The notes beneath the pieces are model-generated. The model saw nothing but the letters and a program-made list of their open reading frames with translations. It had not been told where the DNA came from and searched no databases. Below, piece by piece: positions 26,208 through 36,652 of a stretch of DNA of 64,000 nt (position 1 is the first letter of the stretch; every line of letters begins with the position of its first letter). The translations under genes were made by a program, and so were the position numbers. The stretch covers positions 4,278,001-4,342,000 of the forward strand of contig NZ_CP139976.1 in assembly GCF_034424625.1 (NCBI RefSeq), read 5' to 3'. The DNA is from Janthinobacterium lividum (lineage in GTDB: Bacteria; Pseudomonadota; Gammaproteobacteria; Burkholderiales; Burkholderiaceae_D).

Positions 26208-26766
26208 TAGGGCGACGTCCGGTTTTACTGGCGGCAGCTTGCTTGGCCGCGGCAGACAAAACAAACAGCATCAGAACGTCCATCATCAGCGGATTATGGA
26301 CGAAGTCGCGGAGCAAGGCCATAGCGTTCGCGCATTCTTCATTAAAATTTATTAAAATCAATGACTTGCAATCGTCCATACGGACAAGAAATTAATCCAT
26401 GCCGGGATGGTCGCAGGTATTGAAGTTATTCTTGATGGTATTTTGTTTACCATCAGCATGTTTTTAAAGAAAAAAACCGGCGGGCAAAAAAAGGATTAAA
26501 ATTCATCTGGAATTATTATTAGAAAGACACGTCCCGCCTTTTCCGTCCGTCTTGTCGCCTTGCCTGCTGCCACCGGCCTGCGGTATGGACACTAAATTGC
26601 CGCGCGCCCTGTACTTTCACGCTGCAAAATGACAATATGTCGGCCTTAACAACACGTTGAGAGTTCCGGCTCACTTCGGTTTTCATCAGACTGGAACGTA
26701 AAGTATGGCAGGGCGAGGCGGGATCACACGGGGCGGCGGCAAGCGGGGCCGGCAGGCGGGCGCGTC
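26208..26766. other. 560-bp AT-rich intergenic region with a hairpin
   Basis: The region separates two divergent genes and is clearly more AT-rich than its surroundings. A 7-base unit ATTAAAA is repeated at 26341-26357. A hairpin with 8-bp arms TGATGGTA / TACCATCA lies at 26433-26455, followed by GCATG and five T (26461-26465). This looks like a weak terminator, so a short untranslated transcript is possible. No protein-coding gene is supported. Confidence 0.4.
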
Positions 26767-28659
26767 ATGATGGCGCCATTGATGCTGCCGTCGGCGCAAT
26801 TGCGCGGCGACCGGATTGCCCGCTTGAACTTGCTGGCCGCGGCGGCCATGCTGGCGATGGCCAGCCTGCTGCTGATCCTCTTCCAGTTGTTTTCCCTCCA
26901 AACATCCTTCCAGCGCACGCTGCGCATCCAGGCCGACATGCTGGCGCCTGCCGCCACCCAGGCCGTGCGCCAGGACAATCGACTTGCAGCGCAACAACTC
27001 CTCGCCTCCCTCGCCGCCGCCCCGCATGTCCGGCAAGCACTGCTCTACAGCCCCTATGGCGCGCCGTTTGCCAGCTACGCGCGCAGCGCCAGCGATGCCG
27101 CGCCCGCGGCGCCGCGCAACGGCCTGCACATCGATTACCTGGACGGCAGCGCCGCCATCCTGAAAACCTTGCCCGGCGGCGGCGCGCTGTACCTGCGCGC
27201 CAGCCTGGCGCCGCTGTACGCCAGCCTGGCGCAATTTGCCGCCTTCACCCTGCTCGTCTGCCTGTGCGCGTTCGGCCTGACGTTCCTGATGGTGCGCCGC
27301 ACGCGCACGGCCGCCCAGCATGCGGAAAGCCATTTGCACTACCTGGCCCATGTCGACCCGGTCACGCAACTGCCGAACCGCCATGAATTCAACGATGCCC
27401 TGGCCTACGCGCTGGCGCGCGCCGACCGCCAGGACAGTAGCGTGGGCCTGCTGCTGCTGGACCTGGACAACTTCAAGATCGTCAACGATACGCTGGGCCA
27501 CCACTGCGGCGACCAGCTGCTCAAGCTCGTGTCCGAGCGTCTGGTAGCCATCCTGCGCGGCACCGACATCATCTGCCGCATCGGCGGCGATGAATTCGTC
27601 GTCATCGTCGAACCGGCCGACGACGCCTCGGAAATGGCCAGCGTGGCGCGCAAGATCCTGGCCGTGCTGGCCGCGCCGTTCGACCTCGAAGGCCACCAGC
27701 TATATGTCAGCGCCAGCATCGGCGTGAGCCTGTATCCATTCGACGCGCAGGACGTGGCCACCCTGACGCGCAATGCCGATACCGCCATGTACCACGCCAA
27801 GCACCAGGGCAAGAACCGCTACGCCGTGTTCAAGGCCGAAATGGAATTGCGCGCCCAGCGCCGCCTGCGCATGGAAGCGAACCTGCGCAAGGCTCTGCAG
27901 AACGAGGAACTGTATCTGCACTACCAGCCGCAGATCGACTTGCGCAGCGGGCGCATCGTCGGCGTGGAAGCGCTGATACGCTGGAACTGCCGCGACATGG
28001 GCCAGCTGAGCCCCGCCGAATTCATCCCCGTGGCCGAGGAAAGCGGCATCATCGTCGACCTGGGACGCTGGGTGCTGCAAAGCGCCTGCCGCCAGGCGGC
28101 CCTGTGGTGCAAGGCAGGCCTGCTCGATTCGCTCGAGCACGTGGCCGTCAACCTGTCGGCCTGCCAGGCGCGCGACCCGGGCCTGATGGACGATATCCGC
28201 GCCATCCTGGATGAAACGCAGCTGCCGCATGGCTTGCTGGAACTGGAAATCACGGAAGGCGTCCTGATGGACAATGTCCACGCCAACGTGGAACTGATGC
28301 GGCGCCTGCAGGAAACGGGCATCCACCTGTCGATCGACGATTTCGGCACCGGCTATTCGTCGATGTCGTACCTGAAGCGCCTGCCCATCGACCAGCTGAA
28401 AATCGACCGCAGCTTCGTGCACGACCTGCCCGGCGAGGGAGAAGCCATCGTCACGGCCATCATCGCCATGGCGCACAGCCTGCACCTGAAAGTGGTGGCA
28501 GAAGGGGTGGAAACCTTGCGGCAGGTGGAGTTTCTGAGAAAAGCCGGCTGCGACAACGTGCAGGGCTTTTTCTTCGCGCGTCCGATGACGGCGGCGCAGT
28601 TGACGGCGCTGCTGCTGGAACGGCGCGACTGGAGTACGCGCACGATCCTGCCGGCTTGA
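26767..28659 (+). CDS. membrane GGDEF-EAL c-di-GMP enzyme
   Basis: Bifunctional diguanylate cyclase/phosphodiesterase of 630 residues. Two membrane helices (near 20-45 and 155-178) flank a periplasmic sensor of about 110 residues, CHASE8-like in size. The GGDEF domain (about 195-355) has an intact RIGGDEFVVI active site. The EAL domain (about 370-620) has GVEALIRW, ITEGVLMDN, DDFGTGYSSMSYLKRLP and AEGVE, so the phosphodiesterase residues are complete. It could make or break c-di-GMP in response to an outside signal; which activity dominates is not visible. ATG 26767 and the next codon ATG 26770 are equal candidates. It is followed by a REP cluster. Confidence 0.9.
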   Translation: MMAPLMLPSAQLRGDRIARLNLLAAAAMLAMASLLLILFQLFSLQTSFQRTLRIQADMLAPAATQAVRQDNRLAAQQLLASLAAAPHVRQALLYSPYGAPFASYARSASDAAPAAPRNGLHIDYLDGSAAILKTLPGGGALYLRASLAPLYASLAQFAAFTLLVCLCAFGLTFLMVRRTRTAAQHAESHLHYLAHVDPVTQLPNRHEFNDALAYALARADRQDSSVGLLLLDLDNFKIVNDTLGHHCGDQLLKLVSERLVAILRGTDIICRIGGDEFVVIVEPADDASEMASVARKILAVLAAPFDLEGHQLYVSASIGVSLYPFDAQDVATLTRNADTAMYHAKHQGKNRYAVFKAEMELRAQRRLRMEANLRKALQNEELYLHYQPQIDLRSGRIVGVEALIRWNCRDMGQLSPAEFIPVAEESGIIVDLGRWVLQSACRQAALWCKAGLLDSLEHVAVNLSACQARDPGLMDDIRAILDETQLPHGLLELEITEGVLMDNVHANVELMRRLQETGIHLSIDDFGTGYSSMSYLKRLPIDQLKIDRSFVHDLPGEGEAIVTAIIAMAHSLHLKVVAEGVETLRQVEFLRKAGCDNVQGFFFARPMTAAQLTALLLERRDWSTRTILPA

Positions 28660-28677
28660 GTTGCTGCCAACAAGGGT

Positions 28678-28806
28678 GTCGGATTACGCACGGCGTTGCC
28701 GCGCTAATCCGACCTACGCCATAAACGGATAGGCCGGATTAGCGCATGGCGCGTCATCCGGCGCTACAAGACGTAGGTCGGGTTAGCGCAAAGCGCGTAA
28801 CCCGAC
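28678..28806. repeat. cluster of three REP-type palindromes
   Basis: Three imperfect palindromes lie in the 160 bp between convergent genes: 28678-28713 (arms GTCGGATTA / TAATCCGAC), 28734-28761 (CCGGAT / ATCCGG) and 28777-28806 (GTCGGGTTA / TAACCCGAC). All share the TCGGRTTAGCGC core. They could form stem-loops that protect or terminate the two converging transcripts. REP arrays of this kind are usually moved by RAYT transposases, none of which is in the window. Confidence 0.8.
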
Positions 28807-28821
28807 GCCGCCAATGCTACA

Positions 28822-30510
28822 TCAGGCCAGCTTGGCCGAATGCTCGCGCGTGGCGTGGAATGTCAATTTCGGCCAGCGCTCTTCCGTCAGGCGCAGGTTC
28901 ACGCCCGACGTGGCCAGGTAGGCCATGTTGCCGGCCGCATCGTAGGCCACGTTGTGGCCCAGCGCGTTTTCGAAATCCTGCAGGATGCGCTTGTCGTCGC
29001 AGCTAACCCAGCGGGCGCTGCTGATGCTGGTGCCTTCGAACACGGCGTCCACGCCATACTCGTTGAGCAAACGGCTGGCCACCACTTCGAACTGCAGCAC
29101 GCCGACGGCGCCCAGTACCAGTTCGCCGCCCTGCACCGGCTTGAAGACCTGCACCGCGCCCTCTTCGCCCAGCTGCTGCAAGCCCTTGTGCAGCTGCTTG
29201 ATCTTCAGCGGATTACGGATGCGCACGGAGCGGAAGAAGTCCGGCGCGAAGTACGGGATGCCCGTAAAGGTCAGCATCTCGCCTTCGGAAAAACTGTCGC
29301 CGATCTGCATGTTGCCATGGTTCGGCAAGCCGATGATGTCGCCCGCGTACGCTTCTTCCACCTGTTCGCGCGAGGAGGCCATGAAGGTCACCACGTTCGA
29401 CACCTTGATCTCGCGCCCCAGGCGCAAATGCTTGACCTTCATGCCGCGCTCGAAACGTCCCGAGCACACGCGCAAAAAGGCGATGCGATCGCGGTGGGCC
29501 GGGTCCATGTTCGCCTGGATCTTGAAGACGAAACCGGTAAATGGCTGCTCGGACGGAGCCACCGACCGCACGGTGGCGTCGCGCTCGCGCGGCGCCGGCG
29601 CCCAGTCGACCAGCGCGGAGAGAATCTCGCGCACGCCGAAGTTGTTGATGGCCGAACCGAAGAACACGGGCGTCTGCACGCCGGAGAGGAATTCCTCCAG
29701 GTTGAACGGATTCGACGCGCCGTGCACCAGTTCCACTTCCATGCGCAACTGGTCCATCTCCAGCGGGAACATCTCCTGCAGGCGCGGGTTGTCGATGCCC
29801 TTGATGATTTCAAAGGCGCCATCGGCCTTTTCTTCACCGGCCTTGAACAGCATGATCTCGTCGTTCAGCAGGTGGTACACGCCGCGGAAGTTCTTGCCCA
29901 TGCCGATAGGCCAGGTGACGGGCGCGCACTGGATCTTCAGCACCGACTCGAGTTCGTCGAGCAGGTCCAGCGGATCGCGCGTCTCGCGGTCCATCTTGTT
30001 CATGAAGGTGACGATCGGCGTATTGCGCATGCGGCAGACTGCCAGCAGCTTGATCGTCTGCGCTTCCACGCCCTTGGCCGCATCGATCACCATCAGCGCC
30101 GAGTCGACCGCCGTCAGCACGCGGTAGGTATCTTCCGAGAAGTCCTGGTGGCCCGGGGTGTCGAGCAGGTTGACGACGTGGTCGCGGAATTCGAACTGCA
30201 TCACCGAGGAAGCGACGGAAATGCCGCGCTGCTTCTCGATCTCCATCCAGTCCGACGTCGCGTGGCGGCCCGATTTGCGTGCCTTGACGGTACCGGCCAT
30301 CTGGATCGCGCCCGAGAACAGCAGCAGTTTTTCCGTCAGGGTGGTTTTACCCGCATCCGGGTGGGAAATGATGCCGAAGGTGCGGCGGCGCTGCACTTCG
30401 CGCGCGATCACGGCCGGCGCCTTGCTGCTCGCTGGCGCTGCGGCGATGTCCGCATTGTCGCTGGAATCGGGAGTGTTGATGTCGTTCTCGTTGGCCATAT
30501 TGGTGACCAT
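28822..30510 (-). CDS. prfC: peptide chain release factor 3
   Basis: Translational GTPase of 562 residues that recycles RF1/RF2 from the ribosome after termination. The G domain is intact: [16 protein letters not shown] (G1), [11 protein letters not shown] (G2), [14 protein letters not shown] (G3) and [10 protein letters not shown] (G4). Domains II and III follow ([20 protein letters not shown] and [16 protein letters not shown]). The N-terminus carries about 25 extra Ala/Ser/Asp-rich residues. ATG 30510 is chosen because GAGGG precedes it by 7 nt; ATG 30498 is also possible. The very long frame that continues to 32592 is antisense to the chemoreceptor and is not coding. Confidence 0.95.
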   Translation of the reverse strand: MVTNMANENDINTPDSSDNADIAAAPASSKAPAVIAREVQRRRTFGIISHPDAGKTTLTEKLLLFSGAIQMAGTVKARKSGRHATSDWMEIEKQRGISVASSVMQFEFRDHVVNLLDTPGHQDFSEDTYRVLTAVDSALMVIDAAKGVEAQTIKLLAVCRMRNTPIVTFMNKMDRETRDPLDLLDELESVLKIQCAPVTWPIGMGKNFRGVYHLLNDEIMLFKAGEEKADGAFEIIKGIDNPRLQEMFPLEMDQLRMEVELVHGASNPFNLEEFLSGVQTPVFFGSAINNFGVREILSALVDWAPAPRERDATVRSVAPSEQPFTGFVFKIQANMDPAHRDRIAFLRVCSGRFERGMKVKHLRLGREIKVSNVVTFMASSREQVEEAYAGDIIGLPNHGNMQIGDSFSEGEMLTFTGIPYFAPDFFRSVRIRNPLKIKQLHKGLQQLGEEGAVQVFKPVQGGELVLGAVGVLQFEVVASRLLNEYGVDAVFEGTSISSARWVSCDDKRILQDFENALGHNVAYDAAGNMAYLATSGVNLRLTEERWPKLTFHATREHSAKLA

Positions 30511-30672
30511 AATATGGCCCTCGCAAAAAACCCTCGATTTTACAGAAGGATCGGCCTTCCGTGTGAACTGCTTCACTCTGGCGAACGGCAAAATCGCCCA
30601 CTTCATCAAGGGGTCACAATCCGCAGGCAACATTGCACTGCAGAAATGTTGCCACTCTTTCCTGGAAACCCG

Positions 30673-32730
30673 ATGAAAATGCTCCTCACCCCCGCCATCC
30701 GACTCATGCAGCGCTTGCGCCTGCTGCCCAAATTCATGCTTGTCTGCCTGGTCTTCCTGCTGCCGCTGGCGCTGGCGACCACCCTGCTGATCTCGGAACT
30801 GGGCAAATCGCTGGCCCAGGCGCAGGATGCGCAGCGGGGCGTGGCCTATGTGCGCCAGCTGCAGGAAGGCACGCGGCTGCTGCAGCAGCGGCGCGGCCTC
30901 GAACATTTGCGCCTGAGCGGCAAGGCGGGGATGGACAACACGGCCCTGAATGCGCGCATCACGTCCACGCTGGCCGCCCTGGCGCGCTTGCCGGCGGGCG
31001 CAGGCCTGCCCCAGGCGGCCGAACTGACGAAGCAGTGGCAAGCCCTGTTGGGCCGCCAGGCGGGCCTTGCGGCGCGCGACAGCTACGCGGCGCACACGGC
31101 GCTGCTGCGCCAGGCGGCCAAACTGGGCCAGCTGGTAGCCGACCGTTCGCACCTGAGCCTGGATCCGGACGCGGGCGCCAACCACCTGAGCGCCGTTTTC
31201 ACCGCCACCCTGCCCGACCTGGCCGAAAGCCTGTCGGACATCGCCGGGCGCGGCGCCGCCTATATCGACACGGGCCTGTTCGAGGCGAATGAAGATCAGC
31301 TCGTCAACGCCAACGCCCTGATCGCGCGCCACGAACTCGAACGCCTGCCGGCCCGCTTCGACGAAATCATCGCCGCCAAGCCGGAACTGCGCGCCAGCCT
31401 GCAGCCAGCCCTGAAAGCCGTGCCGGCCGCGCTGGCCTTCCTCGAACGCACGAAGAATGAAGTGACGAATTCCTACGATCAGACCTCGGGCGCGCAATTT
31501 CATGCGGCCGGCATGCAAGCGATCGATGCCCTGCAGGCGCTGTCCGGCGCCTCGGCCACCGCCCTGGACGGCTTGCTGGCGCAGCGCATCGCCCGCGACG
31601 AGGCGCGCCGCGGCCTGATCCTGGCGGCCATGCTGCTGGTGCTGCTGGCCGCCGCCTACCTGTGTGCAGGCTTCTATGCCGCCTTCGTGCGCGACGTGAC
31701 GCAATTGCGCGTGGCCGTCGGCGCGGCGGCGGCGGGCGACCTGTCGCAGCGCATTACCTCGCAGGCGCACGATGAGATCGGCGACCTGGTGCGCGACTTC
31801 GGCGCCATGACGCACGGCCTGGCCACCCTGGTGCAGGAAATCCGCGGCGGTGCGGCCGTCATCGCCGCGGCCGGCGCCGATATCGCGCAGGGCAACGCCG
31901 CCCTGTCCGGCCATACGGCCACGCAAGCGGATGCGCTGGGCGCCACCGTGGATTCGATGCGCGAGCTGACGGCCACCGTGGGCCGCAACGAAGCCCACGT
32001 AGGACAGGGGCGCACCCTGGTGGCCTCGGCCGCCGAAGTGGCCCTGCGCGGCGGCGAGACCGTCAGCGCCGTGGTCGAGACCATGGCCTCGATCAAGGCC
32101 AGCTCGCACAAGATCGTCGACATCATCGGCGTCATCAACGGCATCGCCTTCCAGACGAATATCCTGGCCCTGAACGCGGCCGTCGAAGCGGCCCGCGCGG
32201 GCGAGCAGGGACGCGGCTTTGCCGTCGTCGCGTCCGAGGTGCGCAGCCTGGCGCAGCGCTCCAGCGAGGCGGCGCAGCAGATCAAGCGCCTGATCGGCGA
32301 TTCCGTCGCCACCGTGGATGCGGGCGGCGACCTGGTCAATGCGGCCGGCAGCACCATGCGCCAGGTCGTCGATGCCGTGCAGCAGGTGTCTGTCGTCATC
32401 GGGCGCATCAGCAGCGCCGGCGCCGAGCAGAATGGCGAGATCGCCCGCATCAACGGCGCGCTGGCGCAAATCGACGACATGACGCGCCAGAACGCGGGCC
32501 TGGTCGACGAGGCGCGCGCCGGTTCGCAGCGCCTGCACCAGGAAGGCGAAGCGCTGACGCAAGCCGTCAGCCGCTTCCGCCTGGGGGAACACGAGACGCC
32601 AAACGTGCGCCAGACACCTGCCGCAACCGTGCGCGAGGGCTTGCCCAGCGTGCGGCCGGCCGGCCTGTGGAGCGCCAACAAGCCGCGCGTCATATCACAA
32701 AATCGCGCGGAACGGCGCAAGGCTAGCTAG
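30673..32730 (+). CDS. methyl-accepting chemotaxis protein
   Basis: Transmembrane chemoreceptor of 685 residues. The first helix is near residues 20-42 ([19 protein letters not shown]). A helical periplasmic sensor of about 270 residues follows, then a second helix near 318-340, a HAMP domain (near 345-395), and the cytoplasmic signalling hairpin with the conserved tip near residue 490 ([20 protein letters not shown]). Methylation-helix sequences flank it. There is no C-terminal CheR-docking pentapeptide. It would control flagellar direction or another Che-type pathway through CheA/CheW encoded elsewhere. It is divergent from prfC and monocistronic. Confidence 0.93.
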   Translation: MKMLLTPAIRLMQRLRLLPKFMLVCLVFLLPLALATTLLISELGKSLAQAQDAQRGVAYVRQLQEGTRLLQQRRGLEHLRLSGKAGMDNTALNARITSTLAALARLPAGAGLPQAAELTKQWQALLGRQAGLAARDSYAAHTALLRQAAKLGQLVADRSHLSLDPDAGANHLSAVFTATLPDLAESLSDIAGRGAAYIDTGLFEANEDQLVNANALIARHELERLPARFDEIIAAKPELRASLQPALKAVPAALAFLERTKNEVTNSYDQTSGAQFHAAGMQAIDALQALSGASATALDGLLAQRIARDEARRGLILAAMLLVLLAAAYLCAGFYAAFVRDVTQLRVAVGAAAAGDLSQRITSQAHDEIGDLVRDFGAMTHGLATLVQEIRGGAAVIAAAGADIAQGNAALSGHTATQADALGATVDSMRELTATVGRNEAHVGQGRTLVASAAEVALRGGETVSAVVETMASIKASSHKIVDIIGVINGIAFQTNILALNAAVEAARAGEQGRGFAVVASEVRSLAQRSSEAAQQIKRLIGDSVATVDAGGDLVNAAGSTMRQVVDAVQQVSVVIGRISSAGAEQNGEIARINGALAQIDDMTRQNAGLVDEARAGSQRLHQEGEALTQAVSRFRLGEHETPNVRQTPAATVREGLPSVRPAGLWSANKPRVISQNRAERRKAS

Positions 32731-32867
32731 TCAAAAGTGTGCGCGTAGGACAAGGACTACAATTTCGCCTCAATGGAGACTACAAAGTGGCGACTGCTAA
32801 TCTTATGTTCGCCACTTACATAAGCTTTTAAAGTAGCTACATCGCGATCTGCACCGCGCGGTCGACA

Positions 32868-32904
32868 AAAACGCCGTTACCACATGAGTACGGCAGTTTT
32901 TTTT
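32868..32904 (+). terminator. terminator-like hairpin upstream of the Crp-type gene
   Basis: Arms AAAACGCCGT and ACGGCAGTTTT pair with one bulge around a 12-base loop, and a run of eight T follows. It lies 138 bp after the chemoreceptor gene and 53 bp before the Crp-type gene. It could end the chemoreceptor transcript or act in the leader of the regulator. Confidence 0.5.
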
Positions 32905-32956
32905 GACCAGCAACGCGGCAGTCGCACTCCGATGTAAAAAGCCTGTGAGGAATACT

Positions 32957-33766
32957 ATGAGCCATACTCAACTTATCGCCCCGGTCCAGAAGAACCAGTT
33001 GCTGCCGCGCGCCATGCCGGCGGCCGGTCGGGAAATCAAGCTTGCGTCGCGGGTTAGCCTCAGCAGTGCCCAACAGAATGAATTGCTGGCCGCCCTGCCG
33101 CGCGCCGCGCTTGAATCGCTGTTCGAAGACCTGGAACTGGTCGAACTGCCTTTCGGCAAGGAACTGTATGCCTACGGTAACAACCTGGAATACAGCTACT
33201 TCCCTACCACCGCCATCATTTCCCTACTGTATGTAATGGAAGACGGCGCCACGACGGAAATCGCCGTTGTCGGCCATGAAGGCGTGGCCGGTGCCTCGCT
33301 GCTGGCAGGCGAGCGCGCCATGTGCACGGCTGTCGTGCAAAGCGCCGGCTACGGCTACCGCCTGAAAACGCAAAGCTTGCGCGATGCCTTCAATCAAGGC
33401 GGCGCCCTGCCCCAGTTGCTGATGCGCTACACCAACGCCCTGTTTGCGCAAATGGCGCAGAACGCCGTCGGCGGCCGCCACAGCTCGATCGAGCAAAAGC
33501 TGTGCCGCTGGCTGCTGGACCGCCTGGACCGTTCGCCATCGAATGAATTGAAAGTCACGCAAGAGCTGATCTCCATCATGCTGGGCGTGCGCCGCGAAAG
33601 CATCACGGCAGCCGCCGGCAAGCTGCAGGAAGAAGGCTTGATCCACTATCGCCGCGGCAATATCACGGTGCTGGACCGCGCCGGCCTGGAATGCTATGCG
33701 GGCGAGTGCTACAAAGTGGCCAAGACAGAATATGACCGCTTGCTGCGCGACGTATCGCGCTGCTGA
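32957..33766 (+). CDS. Crp/Fnr family transcriptional regulator
   Basis: DNA-binding regulator of 269 residues. The cyclic-nucleotide-binding-like beta barrel covers about 45-165 (LPFGKELYAYGNNLEYSYFP, then EIAVVGHEGVAGASLLAG). The C-terminal winged helix (about 190-250) includes VTQELISIMLGVRRESITAA, the recognition helix. The N-terminal Cys cluster of Fnr is absent and the phosphate-binding Arg pattern of Crp is not obvious, so the effector is unknown. ATG 32957 follows TGAGGA at proper spacing. A strong bidirectional terminator separates it from the convergent kinase gene. Confidence 0.88.
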   Translation: MSHTQLIAPVQKNQLLPRAMPAAGREIKLASRVSLSSAQQNELLAALPRAALESLFEDLELVELPFGKELYAYGNNLEYSYFPTTAIISLLYVMEDGATTEIAVVGHEGVAGASLLAGERAMCTAVVQSAGYGYRLKTQSLRDAFNQGGALPQLLMRYTNALFAQMAQNAVGGRHSSIEQKLCRWLLDRLDRSPSNELKVTQELISIMLGVRRESITAAAGKLQEEGLIHYRRGNITVLDRAGLECYAGECYKVAKTEYDRLLRDVSRC

Positions 33767-33777
33767 TCAGGCAAGAT

Positions 33778-33815
33778 AAAAAAATGGCCGGGCTTGCATG
33801 CCCGGCCATTTTTTT
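33778..33815. terminator. bidirectional rho-independent terminator
   Basis: A perfect 16-bp stem (A7 plus TGGCCGGGC, loop TTGCAT, GCCCGGCCA plus T7) lies between two convergent genes. It carries an A run on the left and a T run on the right, so it can end transcripts from both sides. Confidence 0.95.
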
Positions 33816-33834
33816 GCCGCAACCTCAACCTCAA

Positions 33835-35262
33835 CTACGCTTCGGCATCCGCATCGATGTCTTCCGGCTCCAGCGTCAGCGGCAGGGGAATCACGGCTTC
33901 CACACAGGTCCCCTTGCCTTCCGGCCCCTGGCGTACGGTGAGGGTGCCGCCCAGCAACAAAGCCCGTTCGCGCATGCCCAGCAAGCCGTGCGACATGGGT
34001 TTTTGCAAAGCATCTTCCGTGATGCCGATGCCATCGTCGATGACGCGCAGCACCAGGCCATGCTCGTTGCGTTTCAATGTCACGCTGACCATGCCGGCGC
34101 GCGCATATTTCAGGATGTTCGTCAGCGATTCCTGCACGATGCGGAACAGGGCAATCGTCAGGGTGGCTTCGCGGTTGTCGATATTGATGGCCACGTCCGT
34201 TTCGCAGCGCACGGAACTCATGCGCGTAAAATCCTCGCAATAGCTTTCGATGGCGGCGCACAGGCCCAGGTTGTCCAGCAGGCTCGGGCGCAAATCCTCG
34301 ACGATGCGGCGCTTCAGCTCCACCGTTTCCAGCAAGGTTGCCTTGGCGCGCCGTAATTGCGCGGCCAGTTCCGGCTGCGCGTGCGCCAGTTGCTGCGTAA
34401 CGGCGCCCAGGTCCATGCTGATCGAGGTCAAGTTGGCGCCCAGCTCATCATGCAATTCGCGCGCCAGGCGCGCCTTTTCCACTTCGTTGACGCTGATCAA
34501 ATGGCGCGACAGCACGGATAGCTGCTCCGTGCGCTTGCTGACCGTCGATTCCAGATTGTCGTTGGCATTTTGCAATGCATACTCGACGGCCGCGCGGTTC
34601 TGGAAGCTGCGCCGCACCAGCTGGTAAAACATGATCAGCACGAGGATGGCCAGGGCATTGATGCCGATGCCGAGCAGCACGGCTTTCTGGTACTCATGGT
34701 AAAACGCGGCGCTGCCGGACGACAGCGCTTCATTCTGCTCGCGCGTCATGATCACCACCTGCAGGCGGATCTCGTCCATGGTGGCGCGATCATCGGTCAC
34801 GCGGGAAATGTTGACGATCTCGGCCAACCCGCCCTGCCTGTAGACCTCGATTGACTCTTGCAGCATCGACATCTTGCGGCGGATCAAGCTTTTCAGCTGG
34901 CCCAGGTTTTTCAGCTGGGTGGGACTGCCCGCGAGCAAAGTCTGCAGCTCGTTGAATTCGTTTTCAATTTCGGTGGTAGCCGTCTTCGACGGCCCCAGAT
35001 AGGTTTCGGAGCCGGAAATGAAATAGCCGCGCAAGCTGCTTTCCGCATCGAGCACGAGCACGTTCAAATACTGCAGGCGGTCCGCCACGCGGGCGCTCTG
35101 GCTGAGCAAGGCATTCGTGCCCTTCAGCGACTGCAGGTTATGAAAGAGACTGAAACCATTAAGTACAAGCAACAAGGCGCACGTCACGCACAGGATCGTC
35201 TTGTACAGGGGCAGGCGGTGATTCGGGGCCGGTTCAGCGGTGAAATACATCCTGATGTGCAT
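33835..35262 (-). CDS. NarX/UhpB-type sensor histidine kinase with CHASE3 domain
   Basis: Inner-membrane histidine kinase of about 475 residues. Helices near residues 20-40 and 220-240 flank a periplasmic CHASE3-like helical sensor (QYLNVLVLDAESSLRGYFIS). The HisKA_3 dimerisation region contains the phosphorylated His in ARLARELHDELGANLTSI (about residue 280). The ATP-binding domain is seen in FRIVQESLTNILKYARAG and DDGIGITEDALQ, and GLLGMRERALLLGGTL near the end. The start is uncertain: ATG 35262 is used, ATG 35250 and an upstream frame to 35334 are alternatives. It lies downstream of its cognate NarL-type regulator gene on the same strand. The signal is unknown. Confidence 0.9.
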   Translation of the reverse strand: MHIRMYFTAEPAPNHRLPLYKTILCVTCALLLVLNGFSLFHNLQSLKGTNALLSQSARVADRLQYLNVLVLDAESSLRGYFISGSETYLGPSKTATTEIENEFNELQTLLAGSPTQLKNLGQLKSLIRRKMSMLQESIEVYRQGGLAEIVNISRVTDDRATMDEIRLQVVIMTREQNEALSSGSAAFYHEYQKAVLLGIGINALAILVLIMFYQLVRRSFQNRAAVEYALQNANDNLESTVSKRTEQLSVLSRHLISVNEVEKARLARELHDELGANLTSISMDLGAVTQQLAHAQPELAAQLRRAKATLLETVELKRRIVEDLRPSLLDNLGLCAAIESYCEDFTRMSSVRCETDVAINIDNREATLTIALFRIVQESLTNILKYARAGMVSVTLKRNEHGLVLRVIDDGIGITEDALQKPMSHGLLGMRERALLLGGTLTVRQGPEGKGTCVEAVIPLPLTLEPEDIDADAEA

Positions 35263-35394
35263 CCTTAGCAAGGTTCGGCGCGGGAGAGAGCGCCGGCGCC
35301 GGCCAATTATAGTCCTCGCCACAAACTGCTGCACTGCACAAGTCGTGCTGGCCAGCTGGCTGAGCGATCATGTTTCCATGATCGCACCGCAGCG

Positions 35395-36027
35395 CTAGTC
35401 AAGCAAATTGTTTTTCATTGCGTAATAGGTCAAGTCACTGTTCGATTGCAAGCCCATTTTTTCCATGATGCGCGTACGGTAGGTACTCACCGTCTTGATG
35501 CTCAGCGACAAGGCAACACCGATATCGGACACGGTGGCGCCGCGCGCCAGGCGCAGGAAGACCTGGAACTCGCGGTCCGACAATTCCGTATGCAGGGCGG
35601 CATTCGTGTCGCGGTCGAACGATTGCGCCAGCAATTCACCGACGGTGGAGCTGACGTAGCGGCGTCCCTGGAAAACGGTGCGCACGGCCGTCATCAGCTC
35701 GTCGGCTTCGCACTCCTTGTTCAGATAGCCATTCGCGCCCATCTTGAACAGGTTCAGCGCGTATTGCTGCGCGGGATAGCCGCTGAGGATCAGCACGGGC
35801 AATTCCGGCTGGCCCTGGCGGATCGTGCGCAAGGTATCGATGCCGCTCTGATCGGGCATGGCTATATCGAGCAACAATACATCGCAAATTTCGCGGCGGG
35901 CGATATCGAGGGCTTCACGCCCCGTACCGGCTTCCGCCACCACACTGAAATCGCTTGACGACGAAAAAATCTGTTTGAATCCAGCTCGTACTATTTGGTG
36001 ATCATCACAAATGGCAACGCGTATCAT
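35395..36027 (-). CDS. NarL/FixJ-type response regulator
   Basis: Two-component regulator of 210 residues. The receiver (1-120) has the acidic pair in ICDDHQIV, the phosphorylated Asp in VLLLDIAMPDQSG (near 54) and the conserved Lys in YLNKECEADEL (near 104). The C-terminal LuxR-type helix-turn-helix (about 145-205) has LSDREFQVFLRLARGATVSD and LSIKTVSTYRTRIMEKMGL. It is closest in type to UvrY/GacA-like regulators. It forms an operon with the histidine kinase gene that follows after 132 bp; a hairpin with 9-bp arms (35364-35385) sits between them. Confidence 0.92.
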   Translation of the reverse strand: MIRVAICDDHQIVRAGFKQIFSSSSDFSVVAEAGTGREALDIARREICDVLLLDIAMPDQSGIDTLRTIRQGQPELPVLILSGYPAQQYALNLFKMGANGYLNKECEADELMTAVRTVFQGRRYVSSTVGELLAQSFDRDTNAALHTELSDREFQVFLRLARGATVSDIGVALSLSIKTVSTYRTRIMEKMGLQSNSDLTYYAMKNNLLD

Positions 36028-36237
36028 TGTTTCCCCTTAAATTTTCCTGGCCTGGGAAAGACTACCGGAACCTGAACGCTGCCCCGGCTTAGCGTCACTA
36101 ACAAAAACGCAACATTAACATTATATTCAAAATATGGCGCGCCGTACGGTAGCGTCAACGCCAAGACGGAGCGCCCATGCAGTATAGTCAACTTAGTCAA
36201 CTGCTACCGGACAACCCCACCTATATTGGTACAAATC

Positions 36238-36642
36238 TTATTTTAGCAAGTTTAAAATCGCAATTAATTCATTGCGTATCCACACGCGGTCCAGCGGCGC
36301 TTCCTGCGGCACAACGGGCATGGCCGGCAGCACTGGCAACTCGTCAAGGATGGCATGCGATGCGCCACGGCTGTCGAGCTTGTTTCGCGCGCCGCTGATG
36401 GTAAAGCCCTGCTCGTACAGCAATTCGCGGATGCGGCGTATCAGCAGCACCTCATGGTGCTGATAATAACGGCGGTTGCCACGTCGTTTGACCGGCTTGA
36501 GCTGGGAAAACTCCTGCTCCCAGTAGCGCAACACGTGCGGTTTGACGCCGCACAATTCGCTCACTTCGCCGATCGTGAAATAGCGTTTCGCCGGAATGGG
36601 CGGCAAGGCGATCAACTCGGTTTTACTGATGCGCTCGTTCAT
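36238..36642 (-). CDS. MerR family transcriptional regulator
   Basis: DNA-binding protein of 134 residues. The winged helix covers about 17-85: RYFTIGEVSELCGVKPHVLR, YWEQEF and the basic wing PVKRRGNRRYYQHHEV. The C-terminal part is short and lacks the Cys residues of metal-sensing MerR proteins. The position directly after ihfA, only 10 bp from its stop, is conserved in betaproteobacteria, so it is the last gene of the thrS operon. Its target genes are unknown. Confidence 0.9.
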   Translation of the reverse strand: MNERISKTELIALPPIPAKRYFTIGEVSELCGVKPHVLRYWEQEFSQLKPVKRRGNRRYYQHHEVLLIRRIRELLYEQGFTISGARNKLDSRGASHAILDELPVLPAMPVVPQEAPLDRVWIRNELIAILNLLK

Positions 36643-36652
36643 CGCCACTCAC

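Noticed and set aside
30511..32592. Continuation of the prfC frame upstream to a 1256-codon reading frame
   Set aside because: It is antisense to the well-supported chemoreceptor gene, and RF3 begins normally at 30510 with its own ribosome site. High GC makes long antisense frames common.
35364..35385. Perfect hairpin between the response regulator and kinase genes as a terminator
   Set aside because: No T run follows on either strand; it may only affect mRNA stability within the operon.
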